Shown here piece after piece: positions 23,823 through 30,902 of a stretch of DNA of 64,000 nt. Made by a program: the position numbers and the translations under genes. Where the stretch lies: positions 2,498,001-2,562,000 of the forward strand of contig CP063163.1 in the NCBI GenBank assembly GCA_014960805.1. Direction: 5' to 3'. The DNA is from Cytobacillus suaedae. GTDB lineage: Bacteria; Bacillota; Bacilli; Bacillales; Bacillaceae_L. The first letter of the stretch is position 1, and each line of letters opens with the position of its first letter. The notes below the pieces were generated by a model that did not search any database, was not told where the DNA came from, and was given only the letters and a program-made list of their open reading frames with translations.

Positions 23823-23911
23823 TTTAATTTCCCCCTTATGTAATCCATACTTCGATGATAATCGTAGTTTTTTAGTATTACAATAAATTCATCAACCTTA
23901 GGAGGAATTTT

Positions 23912-24385
23912 ATGAATGCCATTGACTTATTCCTAGTAGACTTTAAGGAATGTAGGAGACGTTTTATCATGACCGCAGCCTTCTTTCCTAGTGACTTACT
24001 AATATGGAAACCTGATAAGGACGCATTGTCTGTTGGTGAAACCATCCGTCATGTGTTACTGCACGATTTATCTTGGTTAAAAATCTTTGAAGAAAATCGA
24101 TTACCAACATCAGAAGAAATAGATTATTTATGGGCTGAACCTTTTACTAATCTCCAAGATGAAATTGATCGCTCAAAAATATATCATGTCCGATTTATTC
24201 AATATGTAACTTCACTTCATCCTAAAGATCTTGAATTAAGATATATTGATTGGCCACATAAACCAATTAGAAGAACATTAGGTGACGCATTAGAACGAAA
24301 GTCATATCATGATTCCGTTCATACTGGTCAATTGCTGCAATATTTGCGAATGTTACATATTGAACGCCCAATGATTTGGGATTAA
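23912..24385 (+). CDS. DinB-family protein
   Basis: 157 aa, four-helix DinB/YfiT-like protein. Metal-binding histidines are expected in IRHVLLHDLSWLKIFEE and in RKSYHDSVHTGQLLQYLRML, as in the DinB superfamily, which includes thiol transferases. Function unknown. AGGAGG lies 6 nt before the ATG. Divergent from the ArsR-type regulator. Confidence 0.8.
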   Translation: MNAIDLFLVDFKECRRRFIMTAAFFPSDLLIWKPDKDALSVGETIRHVLLHDLSWLKIFEENRLPTSEEIDYLWAEPFTNLQDEIDRSKIYHVRFIQYVTSLHPKDLELRYIDWPHKPIRRTLGDALERKSYHDSVHTGQLLQYLRMLHIERPMIWD

Positions 24386-24399
24386 TGTTTATTCCTGAA

Positions 24400-24428
24400 A
24401 TGAGAGGAGGTTACGAAACCTCCTTTCA
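24400..24428 (+). terminator. Terminator of the DinB gene
   Basis: GAGGAGGTT-ACGA-AACCTCCTTTC hairpin 15 nt after the stop codon. Confidence 0.65.
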
Positions 24429-24469
24429 TCATTACTTATGTTTACTTTATTTTTATCTTCTGAGACAGA

Positions 24470-24553
24470 ATACAGTCAGAGGAACCCCCCAGTTTGTTTA
24501 ATCGTCCTCTCAAACCAAAGCTCCCGTTTGTTTAAGTGTAATCATTCACATTG
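24470..24553. repeat. CGTTAG repeat, degenerate, with TTCACA tail
   Basis: AGAGGAACCCCCC...TCGTCCTCTC arms, then GCTCCCGTTTGTTTAAGTG, then TAATCATTCACATTG. The core is CCCGTTTG. Confidence 0.5.
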
Positions 24554-24628
24554 TTATTTTAATGGTAATTACAAGCTAGTTAGCTGCAAAAAAGAAAAAG
24601 AGTGCACCACCAAGTTTTTGGTTTATTA

Positions 24629-24682
24629 ACTATCCTGCTCTTGAGTACCATAAGAAAAGCTTATTGCCGTTAACTTAATTAA
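24629..24682. repeat. CGTTAG repeat, degenerate
   Basis: AACTATCCTGCTCTTGAGTACCATAAGAAAAGC, TTATTGCCGTTAACTTAATTAAT: both borders are kept but the hairpin arms are lost. Confidence 0.5.
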
Positions 24683-24739
24683 TATTTCTTTGTACCTTTT
24701 AACATAATAATATTACACATGTTTTTAGGAGAGATAATA

Positions 24740-25762
24740 TTGGAGACTACACACGAAAACAAACATAGCATTCGATTAACTTCAGCCGAAATATCCAATC
24801 TGTGGATTACCTATATGAATAATTCGTTGTCTAAATGTGTTCTAAGTTATTTTTTGAACACCGTAGAAGATTCTGAAATTCGAACAGTAATTGATTATGC
24901 CTTAAATGTATCCCTTACGCTAATTGATGGAGTTGAAAATATATTTAAAGGGGAGAATTATCCCATTCCATTTGGATTTACGGATGACGATGTTAATCTT
25001 TCAGCACCTCGTTTATACTCAGATGAACTCTTTTTAAATTATATTGACCAGATGGCAAAAGCAGGGTTTTCTGCATATGGGATGTCTACTGCTATGTCGT
25101 CAAGATTAGATGTTCAAGCCTTTTTTAATGAAGCTGTAGCCCTTAATATTGAAATCAATAAAAGAACGAAAGCCGCCTTATTATCGAAAGGGTTACATTT
25201 AAGACCTCCATTCATTTCTCCACCCGAAAAGGTTGATTTTGTGAAACATCAAAGTTTCTTAACTGGTTGGTTTGGTTCAAGAAAGCCATTATTATCGGTA
25301 GAAATTACAAACTTATTTCATAACCTACAAACGAACGCAATAGGAAAAGCTATTATTACTGGGTTTGCCCAAACGGCAATGACAAAAGATGCAAGAGATT
25401 ACTTCAAACGCGGAAAAGAAATATCTAATAAACATATTAAAGTTTTCACTTCAATTTTAACGGAGGAAGACATTCCTGTACCAAGGAGTTGGGATGATGA
25501 AGTATTGGCATCCTCCGAAGCGCCTTTTTCCGATAAATTGATGATGTTTCACGTTTCTTTGTTAAGTGCAATAGGATTAGGAAACTATGGAGTAGCAATG
25601 TCGGCGAGTACTAGACGTGATTTAGCTGCCCATTTTGCTCGTCTTTCGATGGAGATCGGACAATACGCTGAAGACGGTGCTAATTTATCGATTAAACACG
25701 GATGGTTGGAACAGCCTCCACAATCGGTGGACAAAAATGACATAATCTACAACAAGAAGTAA
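24740..25762 (+). CDS. DUF3231-family protein, two domains
   Basis: 340 aa made of two DUF3231 repeats (about 10-165 and 180-335). Each has a ferritin-like helix set: LTSAEISNLWITYMNNSLSK, YGMSTAMSSRLDVQAFF in the first and LLSVEITNLFHNLQTNAIGK, YGVAMSASTRRDLAAHF in the second. This is the usual length of the family. The start is TTG at 24740, 8 nt after GGAG. It is the double-domain relative of the single-domain protein at 17950. Confidence 0.85.
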   Translation: METTHENKHSIRLTSAEISNLWITYMNNSLSKCVLSYFLNTVEDSEIRTVIDYALNVSLTLIDGVENIFKGENYPIPFGFTDDDVNLSAPRLYSDELFLNYIDQMAKAGFSAYGMSTAMSSRLDVQAFFNEAVALNIEINKRTKAALLSKGLHLRPPFISPPEKVDFVKHQSFLTGWFGSRKPLLSVEITNLFHNLQTNAIGKAIITGFAQTAMTKDARDYFKRGKEISNKHIKVFTSILTEEDIPVPRSWDDEVLASSEAPFSDKLMMFHVSLLSAIGLGNYGVAMSASTRRDLAAHFARLSMEIGQYAEDGANLSIKHGWLEQPPQSVDKNDIIYNKK

Positions 25763-25779
25763 TAAATTTCAATAAGTAA

Positions 25780-25806
25780 AAAGCTACTCAAGAGGTAGCT
25801 TTTTAA
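25780..25806 (+). terminator. Terminator of the DUF3231 gene
   Basis: AAAAAGCTAC-TCAAGAG-GTAGCTTTTT, 18 nt after the stop codon. Confidence 0.85.
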
Positions 25807-25807
25807 C

Positions 25808-25975
25808 TTATTGTTGGGACAAAATAAATTGAGGAATATAGCCACTAGCCCAAGGCTCGGTCATAGGTACATGAAAGTCAGCAGCTTTTGAAAGATAAAC
25901 TCTTCCTTGCTTTTGTGGCATATTTTTATGTTCTGCTGTAAGTAAGTTTACCCAAATCTTTTTATTGGTTAATCA
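25808..25975 (-). pseudogene. Unidentified gene remnant (3' end)
   Basis: The minus strand encodes KKIWVNLLTAEHKNMPQKQG, then RVYLSKAADFHVPMTEPWAS and GYIPQFILSQQ with TAA at 25808. Upstream, the frame meets a TGA and no start or ribosome-binding site exists. It is clearly the coding-like C-terminal end of a lost gene. The family is not recognised. Confidence 0.5.
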
Positions 25976-26017
25976 ACCTTAACTTCATGTAGCTCACTGT
26001 CGTGTAAATATTGCTAT

Positions 26018-26052
26018 TCCATTCTTTATAGATGTTAATATAAAGAATGGAA
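26018..26052. repeat. Long perfect inverted repeat
   Basis: TTCCATTCTTTAT and ATAAAGAATGGAA flank an AGATGTTAAT loop; a strong isolated hairpin without a T run. Possibly the terminator of a lost gene. Confidence 0.5.
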
Positions 26053-26091
26053 CAGAAACTTTCCTTCCACCACACCTTTTAATTCTTTCTT

Positions 26092-26132
26092 TAACTCTCG
26101 CACCCTTTAGCTTAAGAACAATTCTTCACAAA
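26092..26132. repeat. CGTTAG repeat, right end with tail
   Basis: CTCGCACCCTTTAGCTTAAGAACAATTCTTCACAA: only the right end and TTCACAA tail are left. Confidence 0.55.
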
Positions 26133-26278
26133 TAATCAGTTGTACCAAAAACCCCATCCGCTGGAATGGGGTAACTAATTTGTGTATCATGATGGATTAT
26201 TAAAATATTCAAGTAAAATCTTTTTTATTCCTTGCATTACTGTTGGGATTTATATTCTTTGTCATTGTTTAGGAAGTC

Positions 26279-26342
26279 TTGTCGAATAGATTGTATTATC
26301 TTCTAAATTGTAGATAATAGATTTTGTGACTATTTTCGACAA
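26279..26342. promoter_or_regulatory. Two possible 0A boxes upstream of the Spo0E-like gene
   Basis: TTGTCGAATA at 26279 on the plus strand and TTTTCGACAA at 26333-26342 (TTGTCGAAAA on the minus strand) both contain the TGTCGAA core bound by Spo0A. They lie 35-100 bp before the start codon. Confidence 0.5.
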
Positions 26343-26377
26343 CCGAAATATTTTTGCTTTTTAGGAGATAACGACTA

Positions 26378-26566
26378 ATGGAAGAGTACCTAAGTGATGA
26401 ACAAGTATTTTTACTTATAAATCAACTAAGATCCAACATGATAGAAATAGGATTATCCAAAGGCTTAAACCATCCTGAAACTATTGCATGTAGTCAAAAG
26501 TTAGATGAATTAATAAATCAATATCAAAATAATTCATCTTCAAAATCTCTTTGTATCCAAAAATAA
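26378..26566 (+). CDS. Spo0E-like aspartyl-phosphate phosphatase
   Basis: 62 aa, typical size. The helix-loop-helix has the family signature SQKLDELINQYQ (S-x-x-L-D-x-L/I), whose S and D act on Spo0A~P. LLINQLRSNMIEIGLSKGLNHPETI forms the first helix and loop. Such proteins remove phosphate from Spo0A and delay sporulation. AGGAGA precedes the ATG by 8 nt. Possible 0A boxes upstream suggest feedback by Spo0A. It is convergent with the riboswitch gene at 26656. Confidence 0.85.
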   Translation: MEEYLSDEQVFLLINQLRSNMIEIGLSKGLNHPETIACSQKLDELINQYQNNSSSKSLCIQK

Positions 26567-26636
26567 TAATCAAAGGGTATTAGTATTGGAATTTTGTAGA
26601 ACCCTTAGCTATTAATTAAAAAATTTAAGTTATTAA

Positions 26637-26663
26637 AGTAAGCTTGATCGAACTCTTACTTTA
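26637..26663. terminator. Terminator overlapping the stop of the gene at 26656
   Basis: AAAGTAAG / CTTACTTT hairpin between two convergent genes; on the minus strand it contains the stop codon and is followed by AATAACTTAAATTTTTT. Confidence 0.65.
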
Positions 26664-26952
26664 CAATTTCATTCAACCTCTGTTGTGCAACCTGTACTTC
26701 CATGTTTAAATCAACTAGAATATTAATAACTGGATCTTTCTTCCCGAACTGCCTCATCGAGTAATATATTTGAGGTTTTTCATTACGTAGGAGAGTCATT
26801 ACTTCAATTGTTGGTAAATAGTTAACATTTATCCTCAAAAACTGCCTAATAAAAGCAATAAAATCATAAGTTGAGCTAGGTCTATCCGGTAAATCTTCTA
26901 ATAATTTATAAAACTTCTTTACTTTTTGTTTTAATTCAACATTACTTTCCAT
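26656..26952 (-). CDS. Hypothetical 98-aa protein under a c-di-GMP riboswitch
   Basis: A small, soluble, mostly helical protein (ELKQKVKKFYKLLEDLPDRP, IAFIRQFLRINVNYLPTIEV, MEVQVAQQRLNEIVK). The family is not recognised. ATG at 26952 follows AAGGGG. Its leader carries a c-di-GMP-I riboswitch and, in front of that, a 0A box, and its convergent neighbour is a Spo0E-like phosphatase. The regulation therefore points to the choice between motility, biofilm and sporulation (inference). Confidence 0.75.
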   Translation of the reverse strand: MESNVELKQKVKKFYKLLEDLPDRPSSTYDFIAFIRQFLRINVNYLPTIEVMTLLRNEKPQIYYSMRQFGKKDPVINILVDLNMEVQVAQQRLNEIVK

Positions 26953-26985
26953 GTTTACCCCTTACTGGGTTCCAAATGCAATATT

Positions 26986-27063
26986 GGCAACCCGACTATC
27001 TTAGTCATTTCGACCTTAGATTCGTGGCTTTGCGTCCCTACATTTCTGTAAGTTTGCCTTTGT
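26986..27063 (-). promoter_or_regulatory. c-di-GMP-I (GEMM-I) riboswitch
   Basis: On the minus strand: GACAAAGGCAAAC, TTACA-GAAA-TGTA hairpin, GGGACGCAAAGCCACG, then CTAAGATAGTC and closing GGGTTGCC. These are the conserved blocks of the GEMM-I aptamer (GGCAAAC, GAAA tetraloop, GACGCAAAGC, CGGGTTGCC). Downstream, GGAACCC can pair with the GGGTT of the closing stem, a possible switch 10-20 nt before the ribosome-binding site AAGGGG. Control is therefore likely at translation or an early hairpin. Confidence 0.88.
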
Positions 27064-27075
27064 CTAATTTAGTAA

Positions 27076-27099
27076 TATAGTACCAAATTTCGACAAAAT
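27076..27099 (-). promoter_or_regulatory. 0A box and promoter of the riboswitch gene
   Basis: TTTTGTCGAAA (27088-27098, reverse strand) is an excellent Spo0A box. It is followed by TTTGGTAC and TATATT as a possible -10, placing the 0A box at the -35 position. Confidence 0.6.
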
Positions 27100-27127
27100 A
27101 ATCATTCCTTTTTATTATATAGAATAA

Positions 27128-27160
27128 TAAAAAGCTCCTCTCAAAAAAGTAGGAGCCTCT
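27128..27160 (-). terminator. Terminator-like hairpin
   Basis: Minus strand GGCTCCTACTTTTTTGAGAGGAGC followed by TTTTTATT. It separates the remnant at 27257 from the riboswitch gene. Confidence 0.6.
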
Positions 27161-27177
27161 ACACAATCTAGTTTAAG

Positions 27178-27231
27178 AAAAAAAGCCTATTCTCCTTCTT
27201 GTAGAATAGCACCCATTAGTAGAATAATCTT
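27178..27231. repeat. CGTTAG-hairpin repeat, short form
   Basis: AAAAAAGCCTATTCTCC / TGTAGAATAGCACCCATTAGTAGAATAATC. Arms GCCTATTCT / AGAATAGC. Confidence 0.75.
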
Positions 27232-27256
27232 AAGGAGTTTAAAAAAAATTCACGCT

Positions 27257-27629
27257 TCACTCAAGATTATTTACAACTTCAATAACTTCTGATTTCGAAA
27301 ACCTTTCTGGGGTTGGTGATACACTTTCTTTGTATCTTAAGGTCATAAAGTAACTTAGTCCACCCTCAACCCATAGAATATGATGTGAATCTTCACCTTC
27401 TCCATATAATGCAACTTCCCCGTTTTCTATAGTAATTTCTTCATATTTCATCGATGCGTCCCAATCTAATGCCATTTCTTTATTTAATTCTGTTATATTT
27501 TCTACAATCAAAGTTAAGCTGTGTCCGTGACCACCATAACCAAATTCAATGATTTCGCTTGGTTTATCTGTTTTATTTAGAATCGCTATTTTCTTTTTTA
27601 TCGGAAACCTTATAATGAACAGTCTTTAT
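27257..27629 (-). pseudogene. Hypothetical protein gene, frameshifted, ATA at the start position
   Basis: The frame at 27257-27511 gives 84 aa, but the coding reading continues upstream of its TTG: NKTDKPSEIIEFGYGGHGHS, with G-Y-G-G-H-G-H-S looking like a conserved motif. Before that the frame shifts to KTVHYKVSDKKENSDSK. GGAGG at 27639-27643 lies 9 nt before ATA (27629), where an ATG would be expected. The gene thus has a changed start codon and a frameshift near 27580. The family is not recognised. Confidence 0.55.
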
Positions 27630-27652
27630 GGCTCAAAACCTCCATTTTAGGC

Positions 27653-27690
27653 TATTACTTGGTCGCCTGAGTAATAGCTTTTTTCTTTGT
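27653..27690 (+). terminator. Orphan terminator hairpin
   Basis: GGCTATTACT / AGTAATAGCTTTTTTC. No plus-strand gene lies in front of it, so its gene may be lost. It could act on either strand. Confidence 0.5.
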
Positions 27691-27900
27691 TAGGTTTTAG
27701 GGCAATGGAGTGATAAATATTAACCTTCCTCATTAGTCAATCGGCAAGACTTCAAATTAGATAATACTTCTAAACAACTATACCTATAATACGCTTTTAA
27801 TCCGAACTGATTATTTCAACCTAATTGAAAAAAATCCTCCATTCCCCTAAGTCACATGTCCAACCTAATCCTTCTACAAAACATATCATAGTGATGTAGC
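27691..27900. other. Gap without recognisable gene
   Basis: AT-rich; I see no open frame with a ribosome-binding site and no strong hairpin. A GCCCCCGTTAAATTATG repeat fragment at 27899-27915 ends it, just before the YjcZ-like gene. Confidence 0.4.
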
Positions 27901-27936
27901 CCCCGTTAAATTATGTTTTAAGGAGGTGTTGATTTC

Positions 27937-28032
27937 ATGTCTGAATACTACAAAAAAGATAATAACTTTGTGCTAATAGTTGTATTATTTATTCTATTAA
28001 TCATAATTGGTGTTTCTTTTGTTAGTTACTAA
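27937..28032 (+). CDS. YjcZ-family sporulation peptide, 31 aa
   Basis: Starts MSEYYKKDNN and continues FVLIVVLFILLIIIGVSFVS, the hydrophobic block typical of YjcZ-like peptides (F-A-L-I-V-V-L-F-I-L-L-I-I-x-G). These are very short proteins made in sporulating cells. AAGGAGGTG lies 7-9 nt before the ATG. The usual glycine-rich head is replaced by YYKKDNN. Confidence 0.75.
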   Translation: MSEYYKKDNNFVLIVVLFILLIIIGVSFVSY

Positions 28033-28150
28033 TTAATTCTTATCTTTTAAAGGGACAGGACATTAACTTTCCTTCTTTTAATATGTGCAAAATTATTTGT
28101 TAGAAATTTTGTATCCTCTCCGACATAAAATCATAGTTTTTATTATTCAA

Positions 28151-28212
28151 TTATTCTGCACCGTTAATAAAAAAGCTTCTCCTCTTTATGTAGAAAACGC
28201 TACCCGTTATTC
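28151..28212. repeat. CGTTAG-hairpin repeat at the end of the second mntP copy
   Basis: ATTCTGCACCGTTAATAAAAAAGCTTCTCC, TGTAGAAAACGCTACCCGTTATTC. The TTA at 28207-28209 is the stop codon of the mntP copy, exactly as at 16948. Confidence 0.75.
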
Positions 28213-28566
28213 TTTAAAAAAGAACCCCAAGTGTTCCAAGAGTATTTTTGTCCCAATAAACATAAGAACAAAGCCACCAAATAGACCTGCTTGCTTTTTT
28301 AATCTTTCTCCACTTAACTTACCAATATAAATGCCTATTACCGACAATACAAGCGTAGTAATAGCTATACAAATTATTGAAAACAAGATAGACACATTCA
28401 AAAATGCAAAACTAACACCTACTTCTAAGGCATCAATACTTGTATCTAAGGAAAGGTAAATTAAAACTTTATTGTTTAATGGATTAACCCTAGTATCATT
28501 TGCATCACTTATAATGGAATCAAAAATCATTTTAGCTCCGATTATTCCTAACAGAATGAATGCTAT
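28207..28566 (-). pseudogene. Second mntP copy, 5'-truncated
   Basis: About 120 codons nearly identical to the 3' part of the mntP at 16948 (AFILLGIIGAK, IYIGKLSGERLKKQAGL, MFIGTKILLEHLG). The second motif reads SIDALEVG rather than SIDALAVG. The homology begins at IAFILLG and stops at an AGGTGCCTGGCAT palindrome at 28565-28587; the first 60-70 codons, with the MDAFAVS motif, are absent. It cannot encode a working pump. Confidence 0.8.
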
Positions 28567-28587
28567 CAGGTGCCTGGCATCAGGCAT
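28565..28587. repeat. AGGTGCCTGGCA palindrome, copy 1
   Basis: ATCAGGTGCCTGGCATCAGG at the breakpoint of the truncated mntP; related to the perfect palindrome at 30128-30150. Confidence 0.6.
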
Positions 28588-28623
28588 AATTAGTTGATCA
28601 TATAATTACGGGAGGAATAAACA

Positions 28624-29094
28624 ATGGATAAGGTGTTTGAACAACTCCAAATCTTTCGAGGATTCACGCTAAGCAACCTACAAAAATTAAAAAATGAAGA
28701 CGCTGACATTCAACCAGCTGGTTTTAGCAACACACTTCGCTGGAACTATGCTCATATTTTAGTTGCCTATGATGAATTAGTGTATCAACTATCTGGAAAA
28801 GGAATTCAACTGAACCCTAAATACAGGGAATTATTTAGTCAAGGTACTAGACCAAGTGAGTAGACGGATGCACCTCCATCTCTAGAGGAAATATCAGCGG
28901 AGCTTGACAAACAGGGAAAGTTGCTTGTTGAGACGTTCCAACATTTGCTGGATGAGAAGTTAGTACAGCCTCAAGATATCGCTGGAGCATTTAAACTCGA
29001 AACCATCCGCGATGCATTACTATTTGCTATATGGCATGAAGGTTTACATCAAGGAGTTATAAATGGTTTAACACGAGTAGTTACTACTAAATAA
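28624..29094 (+). pseudogene. DinB-family gene with an in-frame TAG
   Basis: The frame runs 156 codons with one stop. Residues 1-79 (MDKVFEQLQIFRGFTLSNLQ, GFSNTLRWNYAHILVAYDEL) end at TAG (28861-28863), and the same frame continues as TDAPPSLEEISAELDKQGK to FAIWHEGLHQGVINGLTR. The expected residue at the stop is W (SEWTDAPPSL), so a TGG to TAG change explains it. Histidines of the DinB metal site are split between the halves. GGGAGG precedes the ATG. Confidence 0.75.
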
Positions 29095-29109
29095 AATGCC
29101 AATTATAAT

Positions 29110-29132
29110 CGACAGGTGCCTGGCCATGTCGA
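29110..29132. repeat. AGGTGCCTGGCA palindrome, copy 2
   Basis: CGACAGGTGCCTGGCCATGTCG, 15 nt after the broken DinB gene; the right arm is imperfect. Confidence 0.6.
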
Positions 29133-29157
29133 TTTTGATTTAAAAGACCTGCTTCAA

Positions 29158-29190
29158 TAAATAAAGCCGCCAAAATGGCAGCTTTAATTT
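29158..29190 (-). terminator. Terminator of the DUF2935 gene
   Basis: Minus strand AAAGCTGCCATTTTGGCGGCTTTATTT. Confidence 0.75.
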
Positions 29191-29977
29191 AATTTCTTTT
29201 CAGATTAGCCTCAAATAAATCGATAATTTCCAAAAACCTTTCAGCCTCTCTAAATGTATGGTCAGCTAGAAGGGGATGAATATTACTTTTTATACGGCAT
29301 GCTTCAATTAATTCCCTTGCTGTTTTCTTGAAATCCCTTAAGGAAGCAACCGATACTTTATTTTGATTTAAAAATTGATTTAAAATAGGTTTAGTTTCTG
29401 ATTGTGGACGCATGGAGTCTAAATCAACCGCTTGAAACACCAATTGGTCGAAATCATGGCTAAACTCTCTTGCTTGTTCAACCAATTTTCTTTCAGAAGG
29501 ATCTAACAGATGTCCAATAAACTTTGCATGGTCTGCCATAATTTTTAAGAAAAATACATTTTCTTGTATCACAGTATCTGGTTCTGGGGCTAGCTTCCCT
29601 TCATTCAGTTCTTTTAAACGATTAGCAAAATATGCTGCTTCTCTACTAATATGGTCTACTAACAAAGGAAAATTATTATGACGGATTTGGCAATTTAAAG
29701 TTAAGCCTAAAACTTTTCGTTTATAGCCCCATATTGCTGCTGCAGCTTGGTAAACCTCACTATTAAAGGCTTGAACCTGACGTAAATCTGAATTTACGTT
29801 AAATCTAGCTAACCTTTCTTCAATCCTTTCGAACAATGAAATAAACTGCTGAGCTTCATCGATAAGTTGTGTCTGTTCATAAGTAAAACCTAAGCTTAAA
29901 AATAAGGCATGTTCTTTCATAATTCTAGACCAAAATTGGATTTCGTCTAATGACCTTTCAACTATCGGATTTGCCAT
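29189..29977 (-). CDS. DUF2935-family protein
   Basis: 262 aa, a double four-helix protein with matching halves: RSLDEIQFWSRIMKEHALFL and IQENVFFLKIMADHAKFIGH; the second histidine set is PLLVDHISREAAYFANRL and PLLADHTFREAERFLEII. Paired E/H residues suggest a metal-binding ferritin-like fold. It is common in Bacillus and clostridia; function unknown. AAGGGGGG precedes the ATG. Monocistronic. Confidence 0.85.
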   Translation of the reverse strand: MANPIVERSLDEIQFWSRIMKEHALFLSLGFTYEQTQLIDEAQQFISLFERIEERLARFNVNSDLRQVQAFNSEVYQAAAAIWGYKRKVLGLTLNCQIRHNNFPLLVDHISREAAYFANRLKELNEGKLAPEPDTVIQENVFFLKIMADHAKFIGHLLDPSERKLVEQAREFSHDFDQLVFQAVDLDSMRPQSETKPILNQFLNQNKVSVASLRDFKKTARELIEACRIKSNIHPLLADHTFREAERFLEIIDLFEANLKRN

Positions 29978-30127
29978 ATTATCCCCCCTTATTAACCCTT
30001 CTTCACTATATATGTCCGATACTTTGTACTAATTCGTGTTTATTCTAGCCTCCTAATTTTAAAAGTTTGTCCTTTTTTACCTAAAGCTTTGGATACTCTT
30101 ATTCTACTAAGAGGTTACTTTTTTGGG

Positions 30128-30150
30128 CGACAGGTGCCTGGCACCTGTCG
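30128..30150. repeat. AGGTGCCTGGCA palindrome, copy 3 (perfect)
   Basis: CGACAGGTGCC-T-GGCACCTGTCG, 11-bp perfect arms around one T. Third copy within 1.6 kb. Confidence 0.75.
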
Positions 30151-30172
30151 ATTAAATTTTGAGTTTATCATG

Positions 30173-30214
30173 AAAAAAGCCCCGTAGATTATTCTACAGA
30201 GCTACTTCCATTAG
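30173..30214 (-). terminator. Terminator of the gene at 30235
   Basis: Minus strand TAGCTCTGTAGAATAATCTACGGGGCTTTTTTC, in blocks: GCTCTGTAGA / TCTACGGGGC then TTTTTT. Confidence 0.75.
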
Positions 30215-30234
30215 ATAGGACATGTAATTGGAGT

Positions 30235-30447
30235 CTAGAAGAAGAAAAAGGCTGATAAGAAGATTAGCGTAGCAATTGCGAAAAATGGGAAGAAAAATCC
30301 CCCAGGTCCATTTAGAGAATATAGATAAACTCCTCTTGGTGTTGTATATCCTATTCTTCCTCGATAAACTCTTCCACGTTTGTCCCTAATTTCAACAGCA
30401 CGTCCTATGTTTCTCTGACAAAGGTAATAAAAGTTTCCTCCTGACAC
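30235..30447 (-). CDS. Small basic protein with membrane tail, 70 aa
   Basis: Residues 1-48 are beta-rich and basic (YYLCQRNIGRAVEIRDKRGR, VYRGRIGYTTPRGVYLYSL), like a small SH3/LSm-type barrel; residues 49-70 are hydrophobic (GGFFFPFFAIATLIFLSAFF). It resembles short Bacillus proteins of unknown function that sit near spore-coat genes (weak). The start is GTG behind AAGGAGGG. Confidence 0.6.
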   Translation of the reverse strand: MSGGNFYYLCQRNIGRAVEIRDKRGRVYRGRIGYTTPRGVYLYSLNGPGGFFFPFFAIATLIFLSAFFFF

Positions 30448-30583
30448 TTAAATCCCTCCTTTTGTATGACGATTTACATAAATATATTATGTTTTTCAGT
30501 AAAAAAGGATAGGGTAAATATCATGCGAAGGAAATAATTGATTTATTAACCTAAAGTCTTTTAAGTTAATATTTTCTATTTAA

Positions 30584-30709
30584 TTAATATACTCCACCAA
30601 CAAAAGAAGTCCCTACAATGATTAGCAGGATGAACAATACAACGATAAGCGCAAAACCTGTTCCTGTTCCTGTTCCTGTTCCGGCTCCTGCTCCGTATCC
30701 ATCAGACAT
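30584..30709 (-). CDS. YjcZ-family sporulation peptide, 41 aa
   Basis: Begins MSDGYGAGAG, continues with a TG repeat (TGTGTGTG) and ends FALIVVLFILLIIVGTSFVG-type hydrophobic block plus GVY, the hallmark of YjcZ. GGGGGTG precedes the ATG at 30709. The TG repeat is coded by a tandem hexamer (TTCCTG on the plus strand, 30659-30681), which could change in length without shifting the frame. Confidence 0.85.
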   Translation of the reverse strand: MSDGYGAGAGTGTGTGTGFALIVVLFILLIIVGTSFVGGVY

Positions 30710-30902
30710 TCGATACACCCCCTTCTTTATTTACTGATAACAAAGTATGAACAGATATAGAGTTTGACATGGGCTTTTCACAAAATAGAAAAAACACCTA
30801 TCAATTTGGTTTAGGTATAACGAAACACAAATTCAGTAATAAAAGGATCATTTTTTAATACCTATCATACAGTATTGAAAAAGATAAAAAGGAGTTTTGC
30901 AA

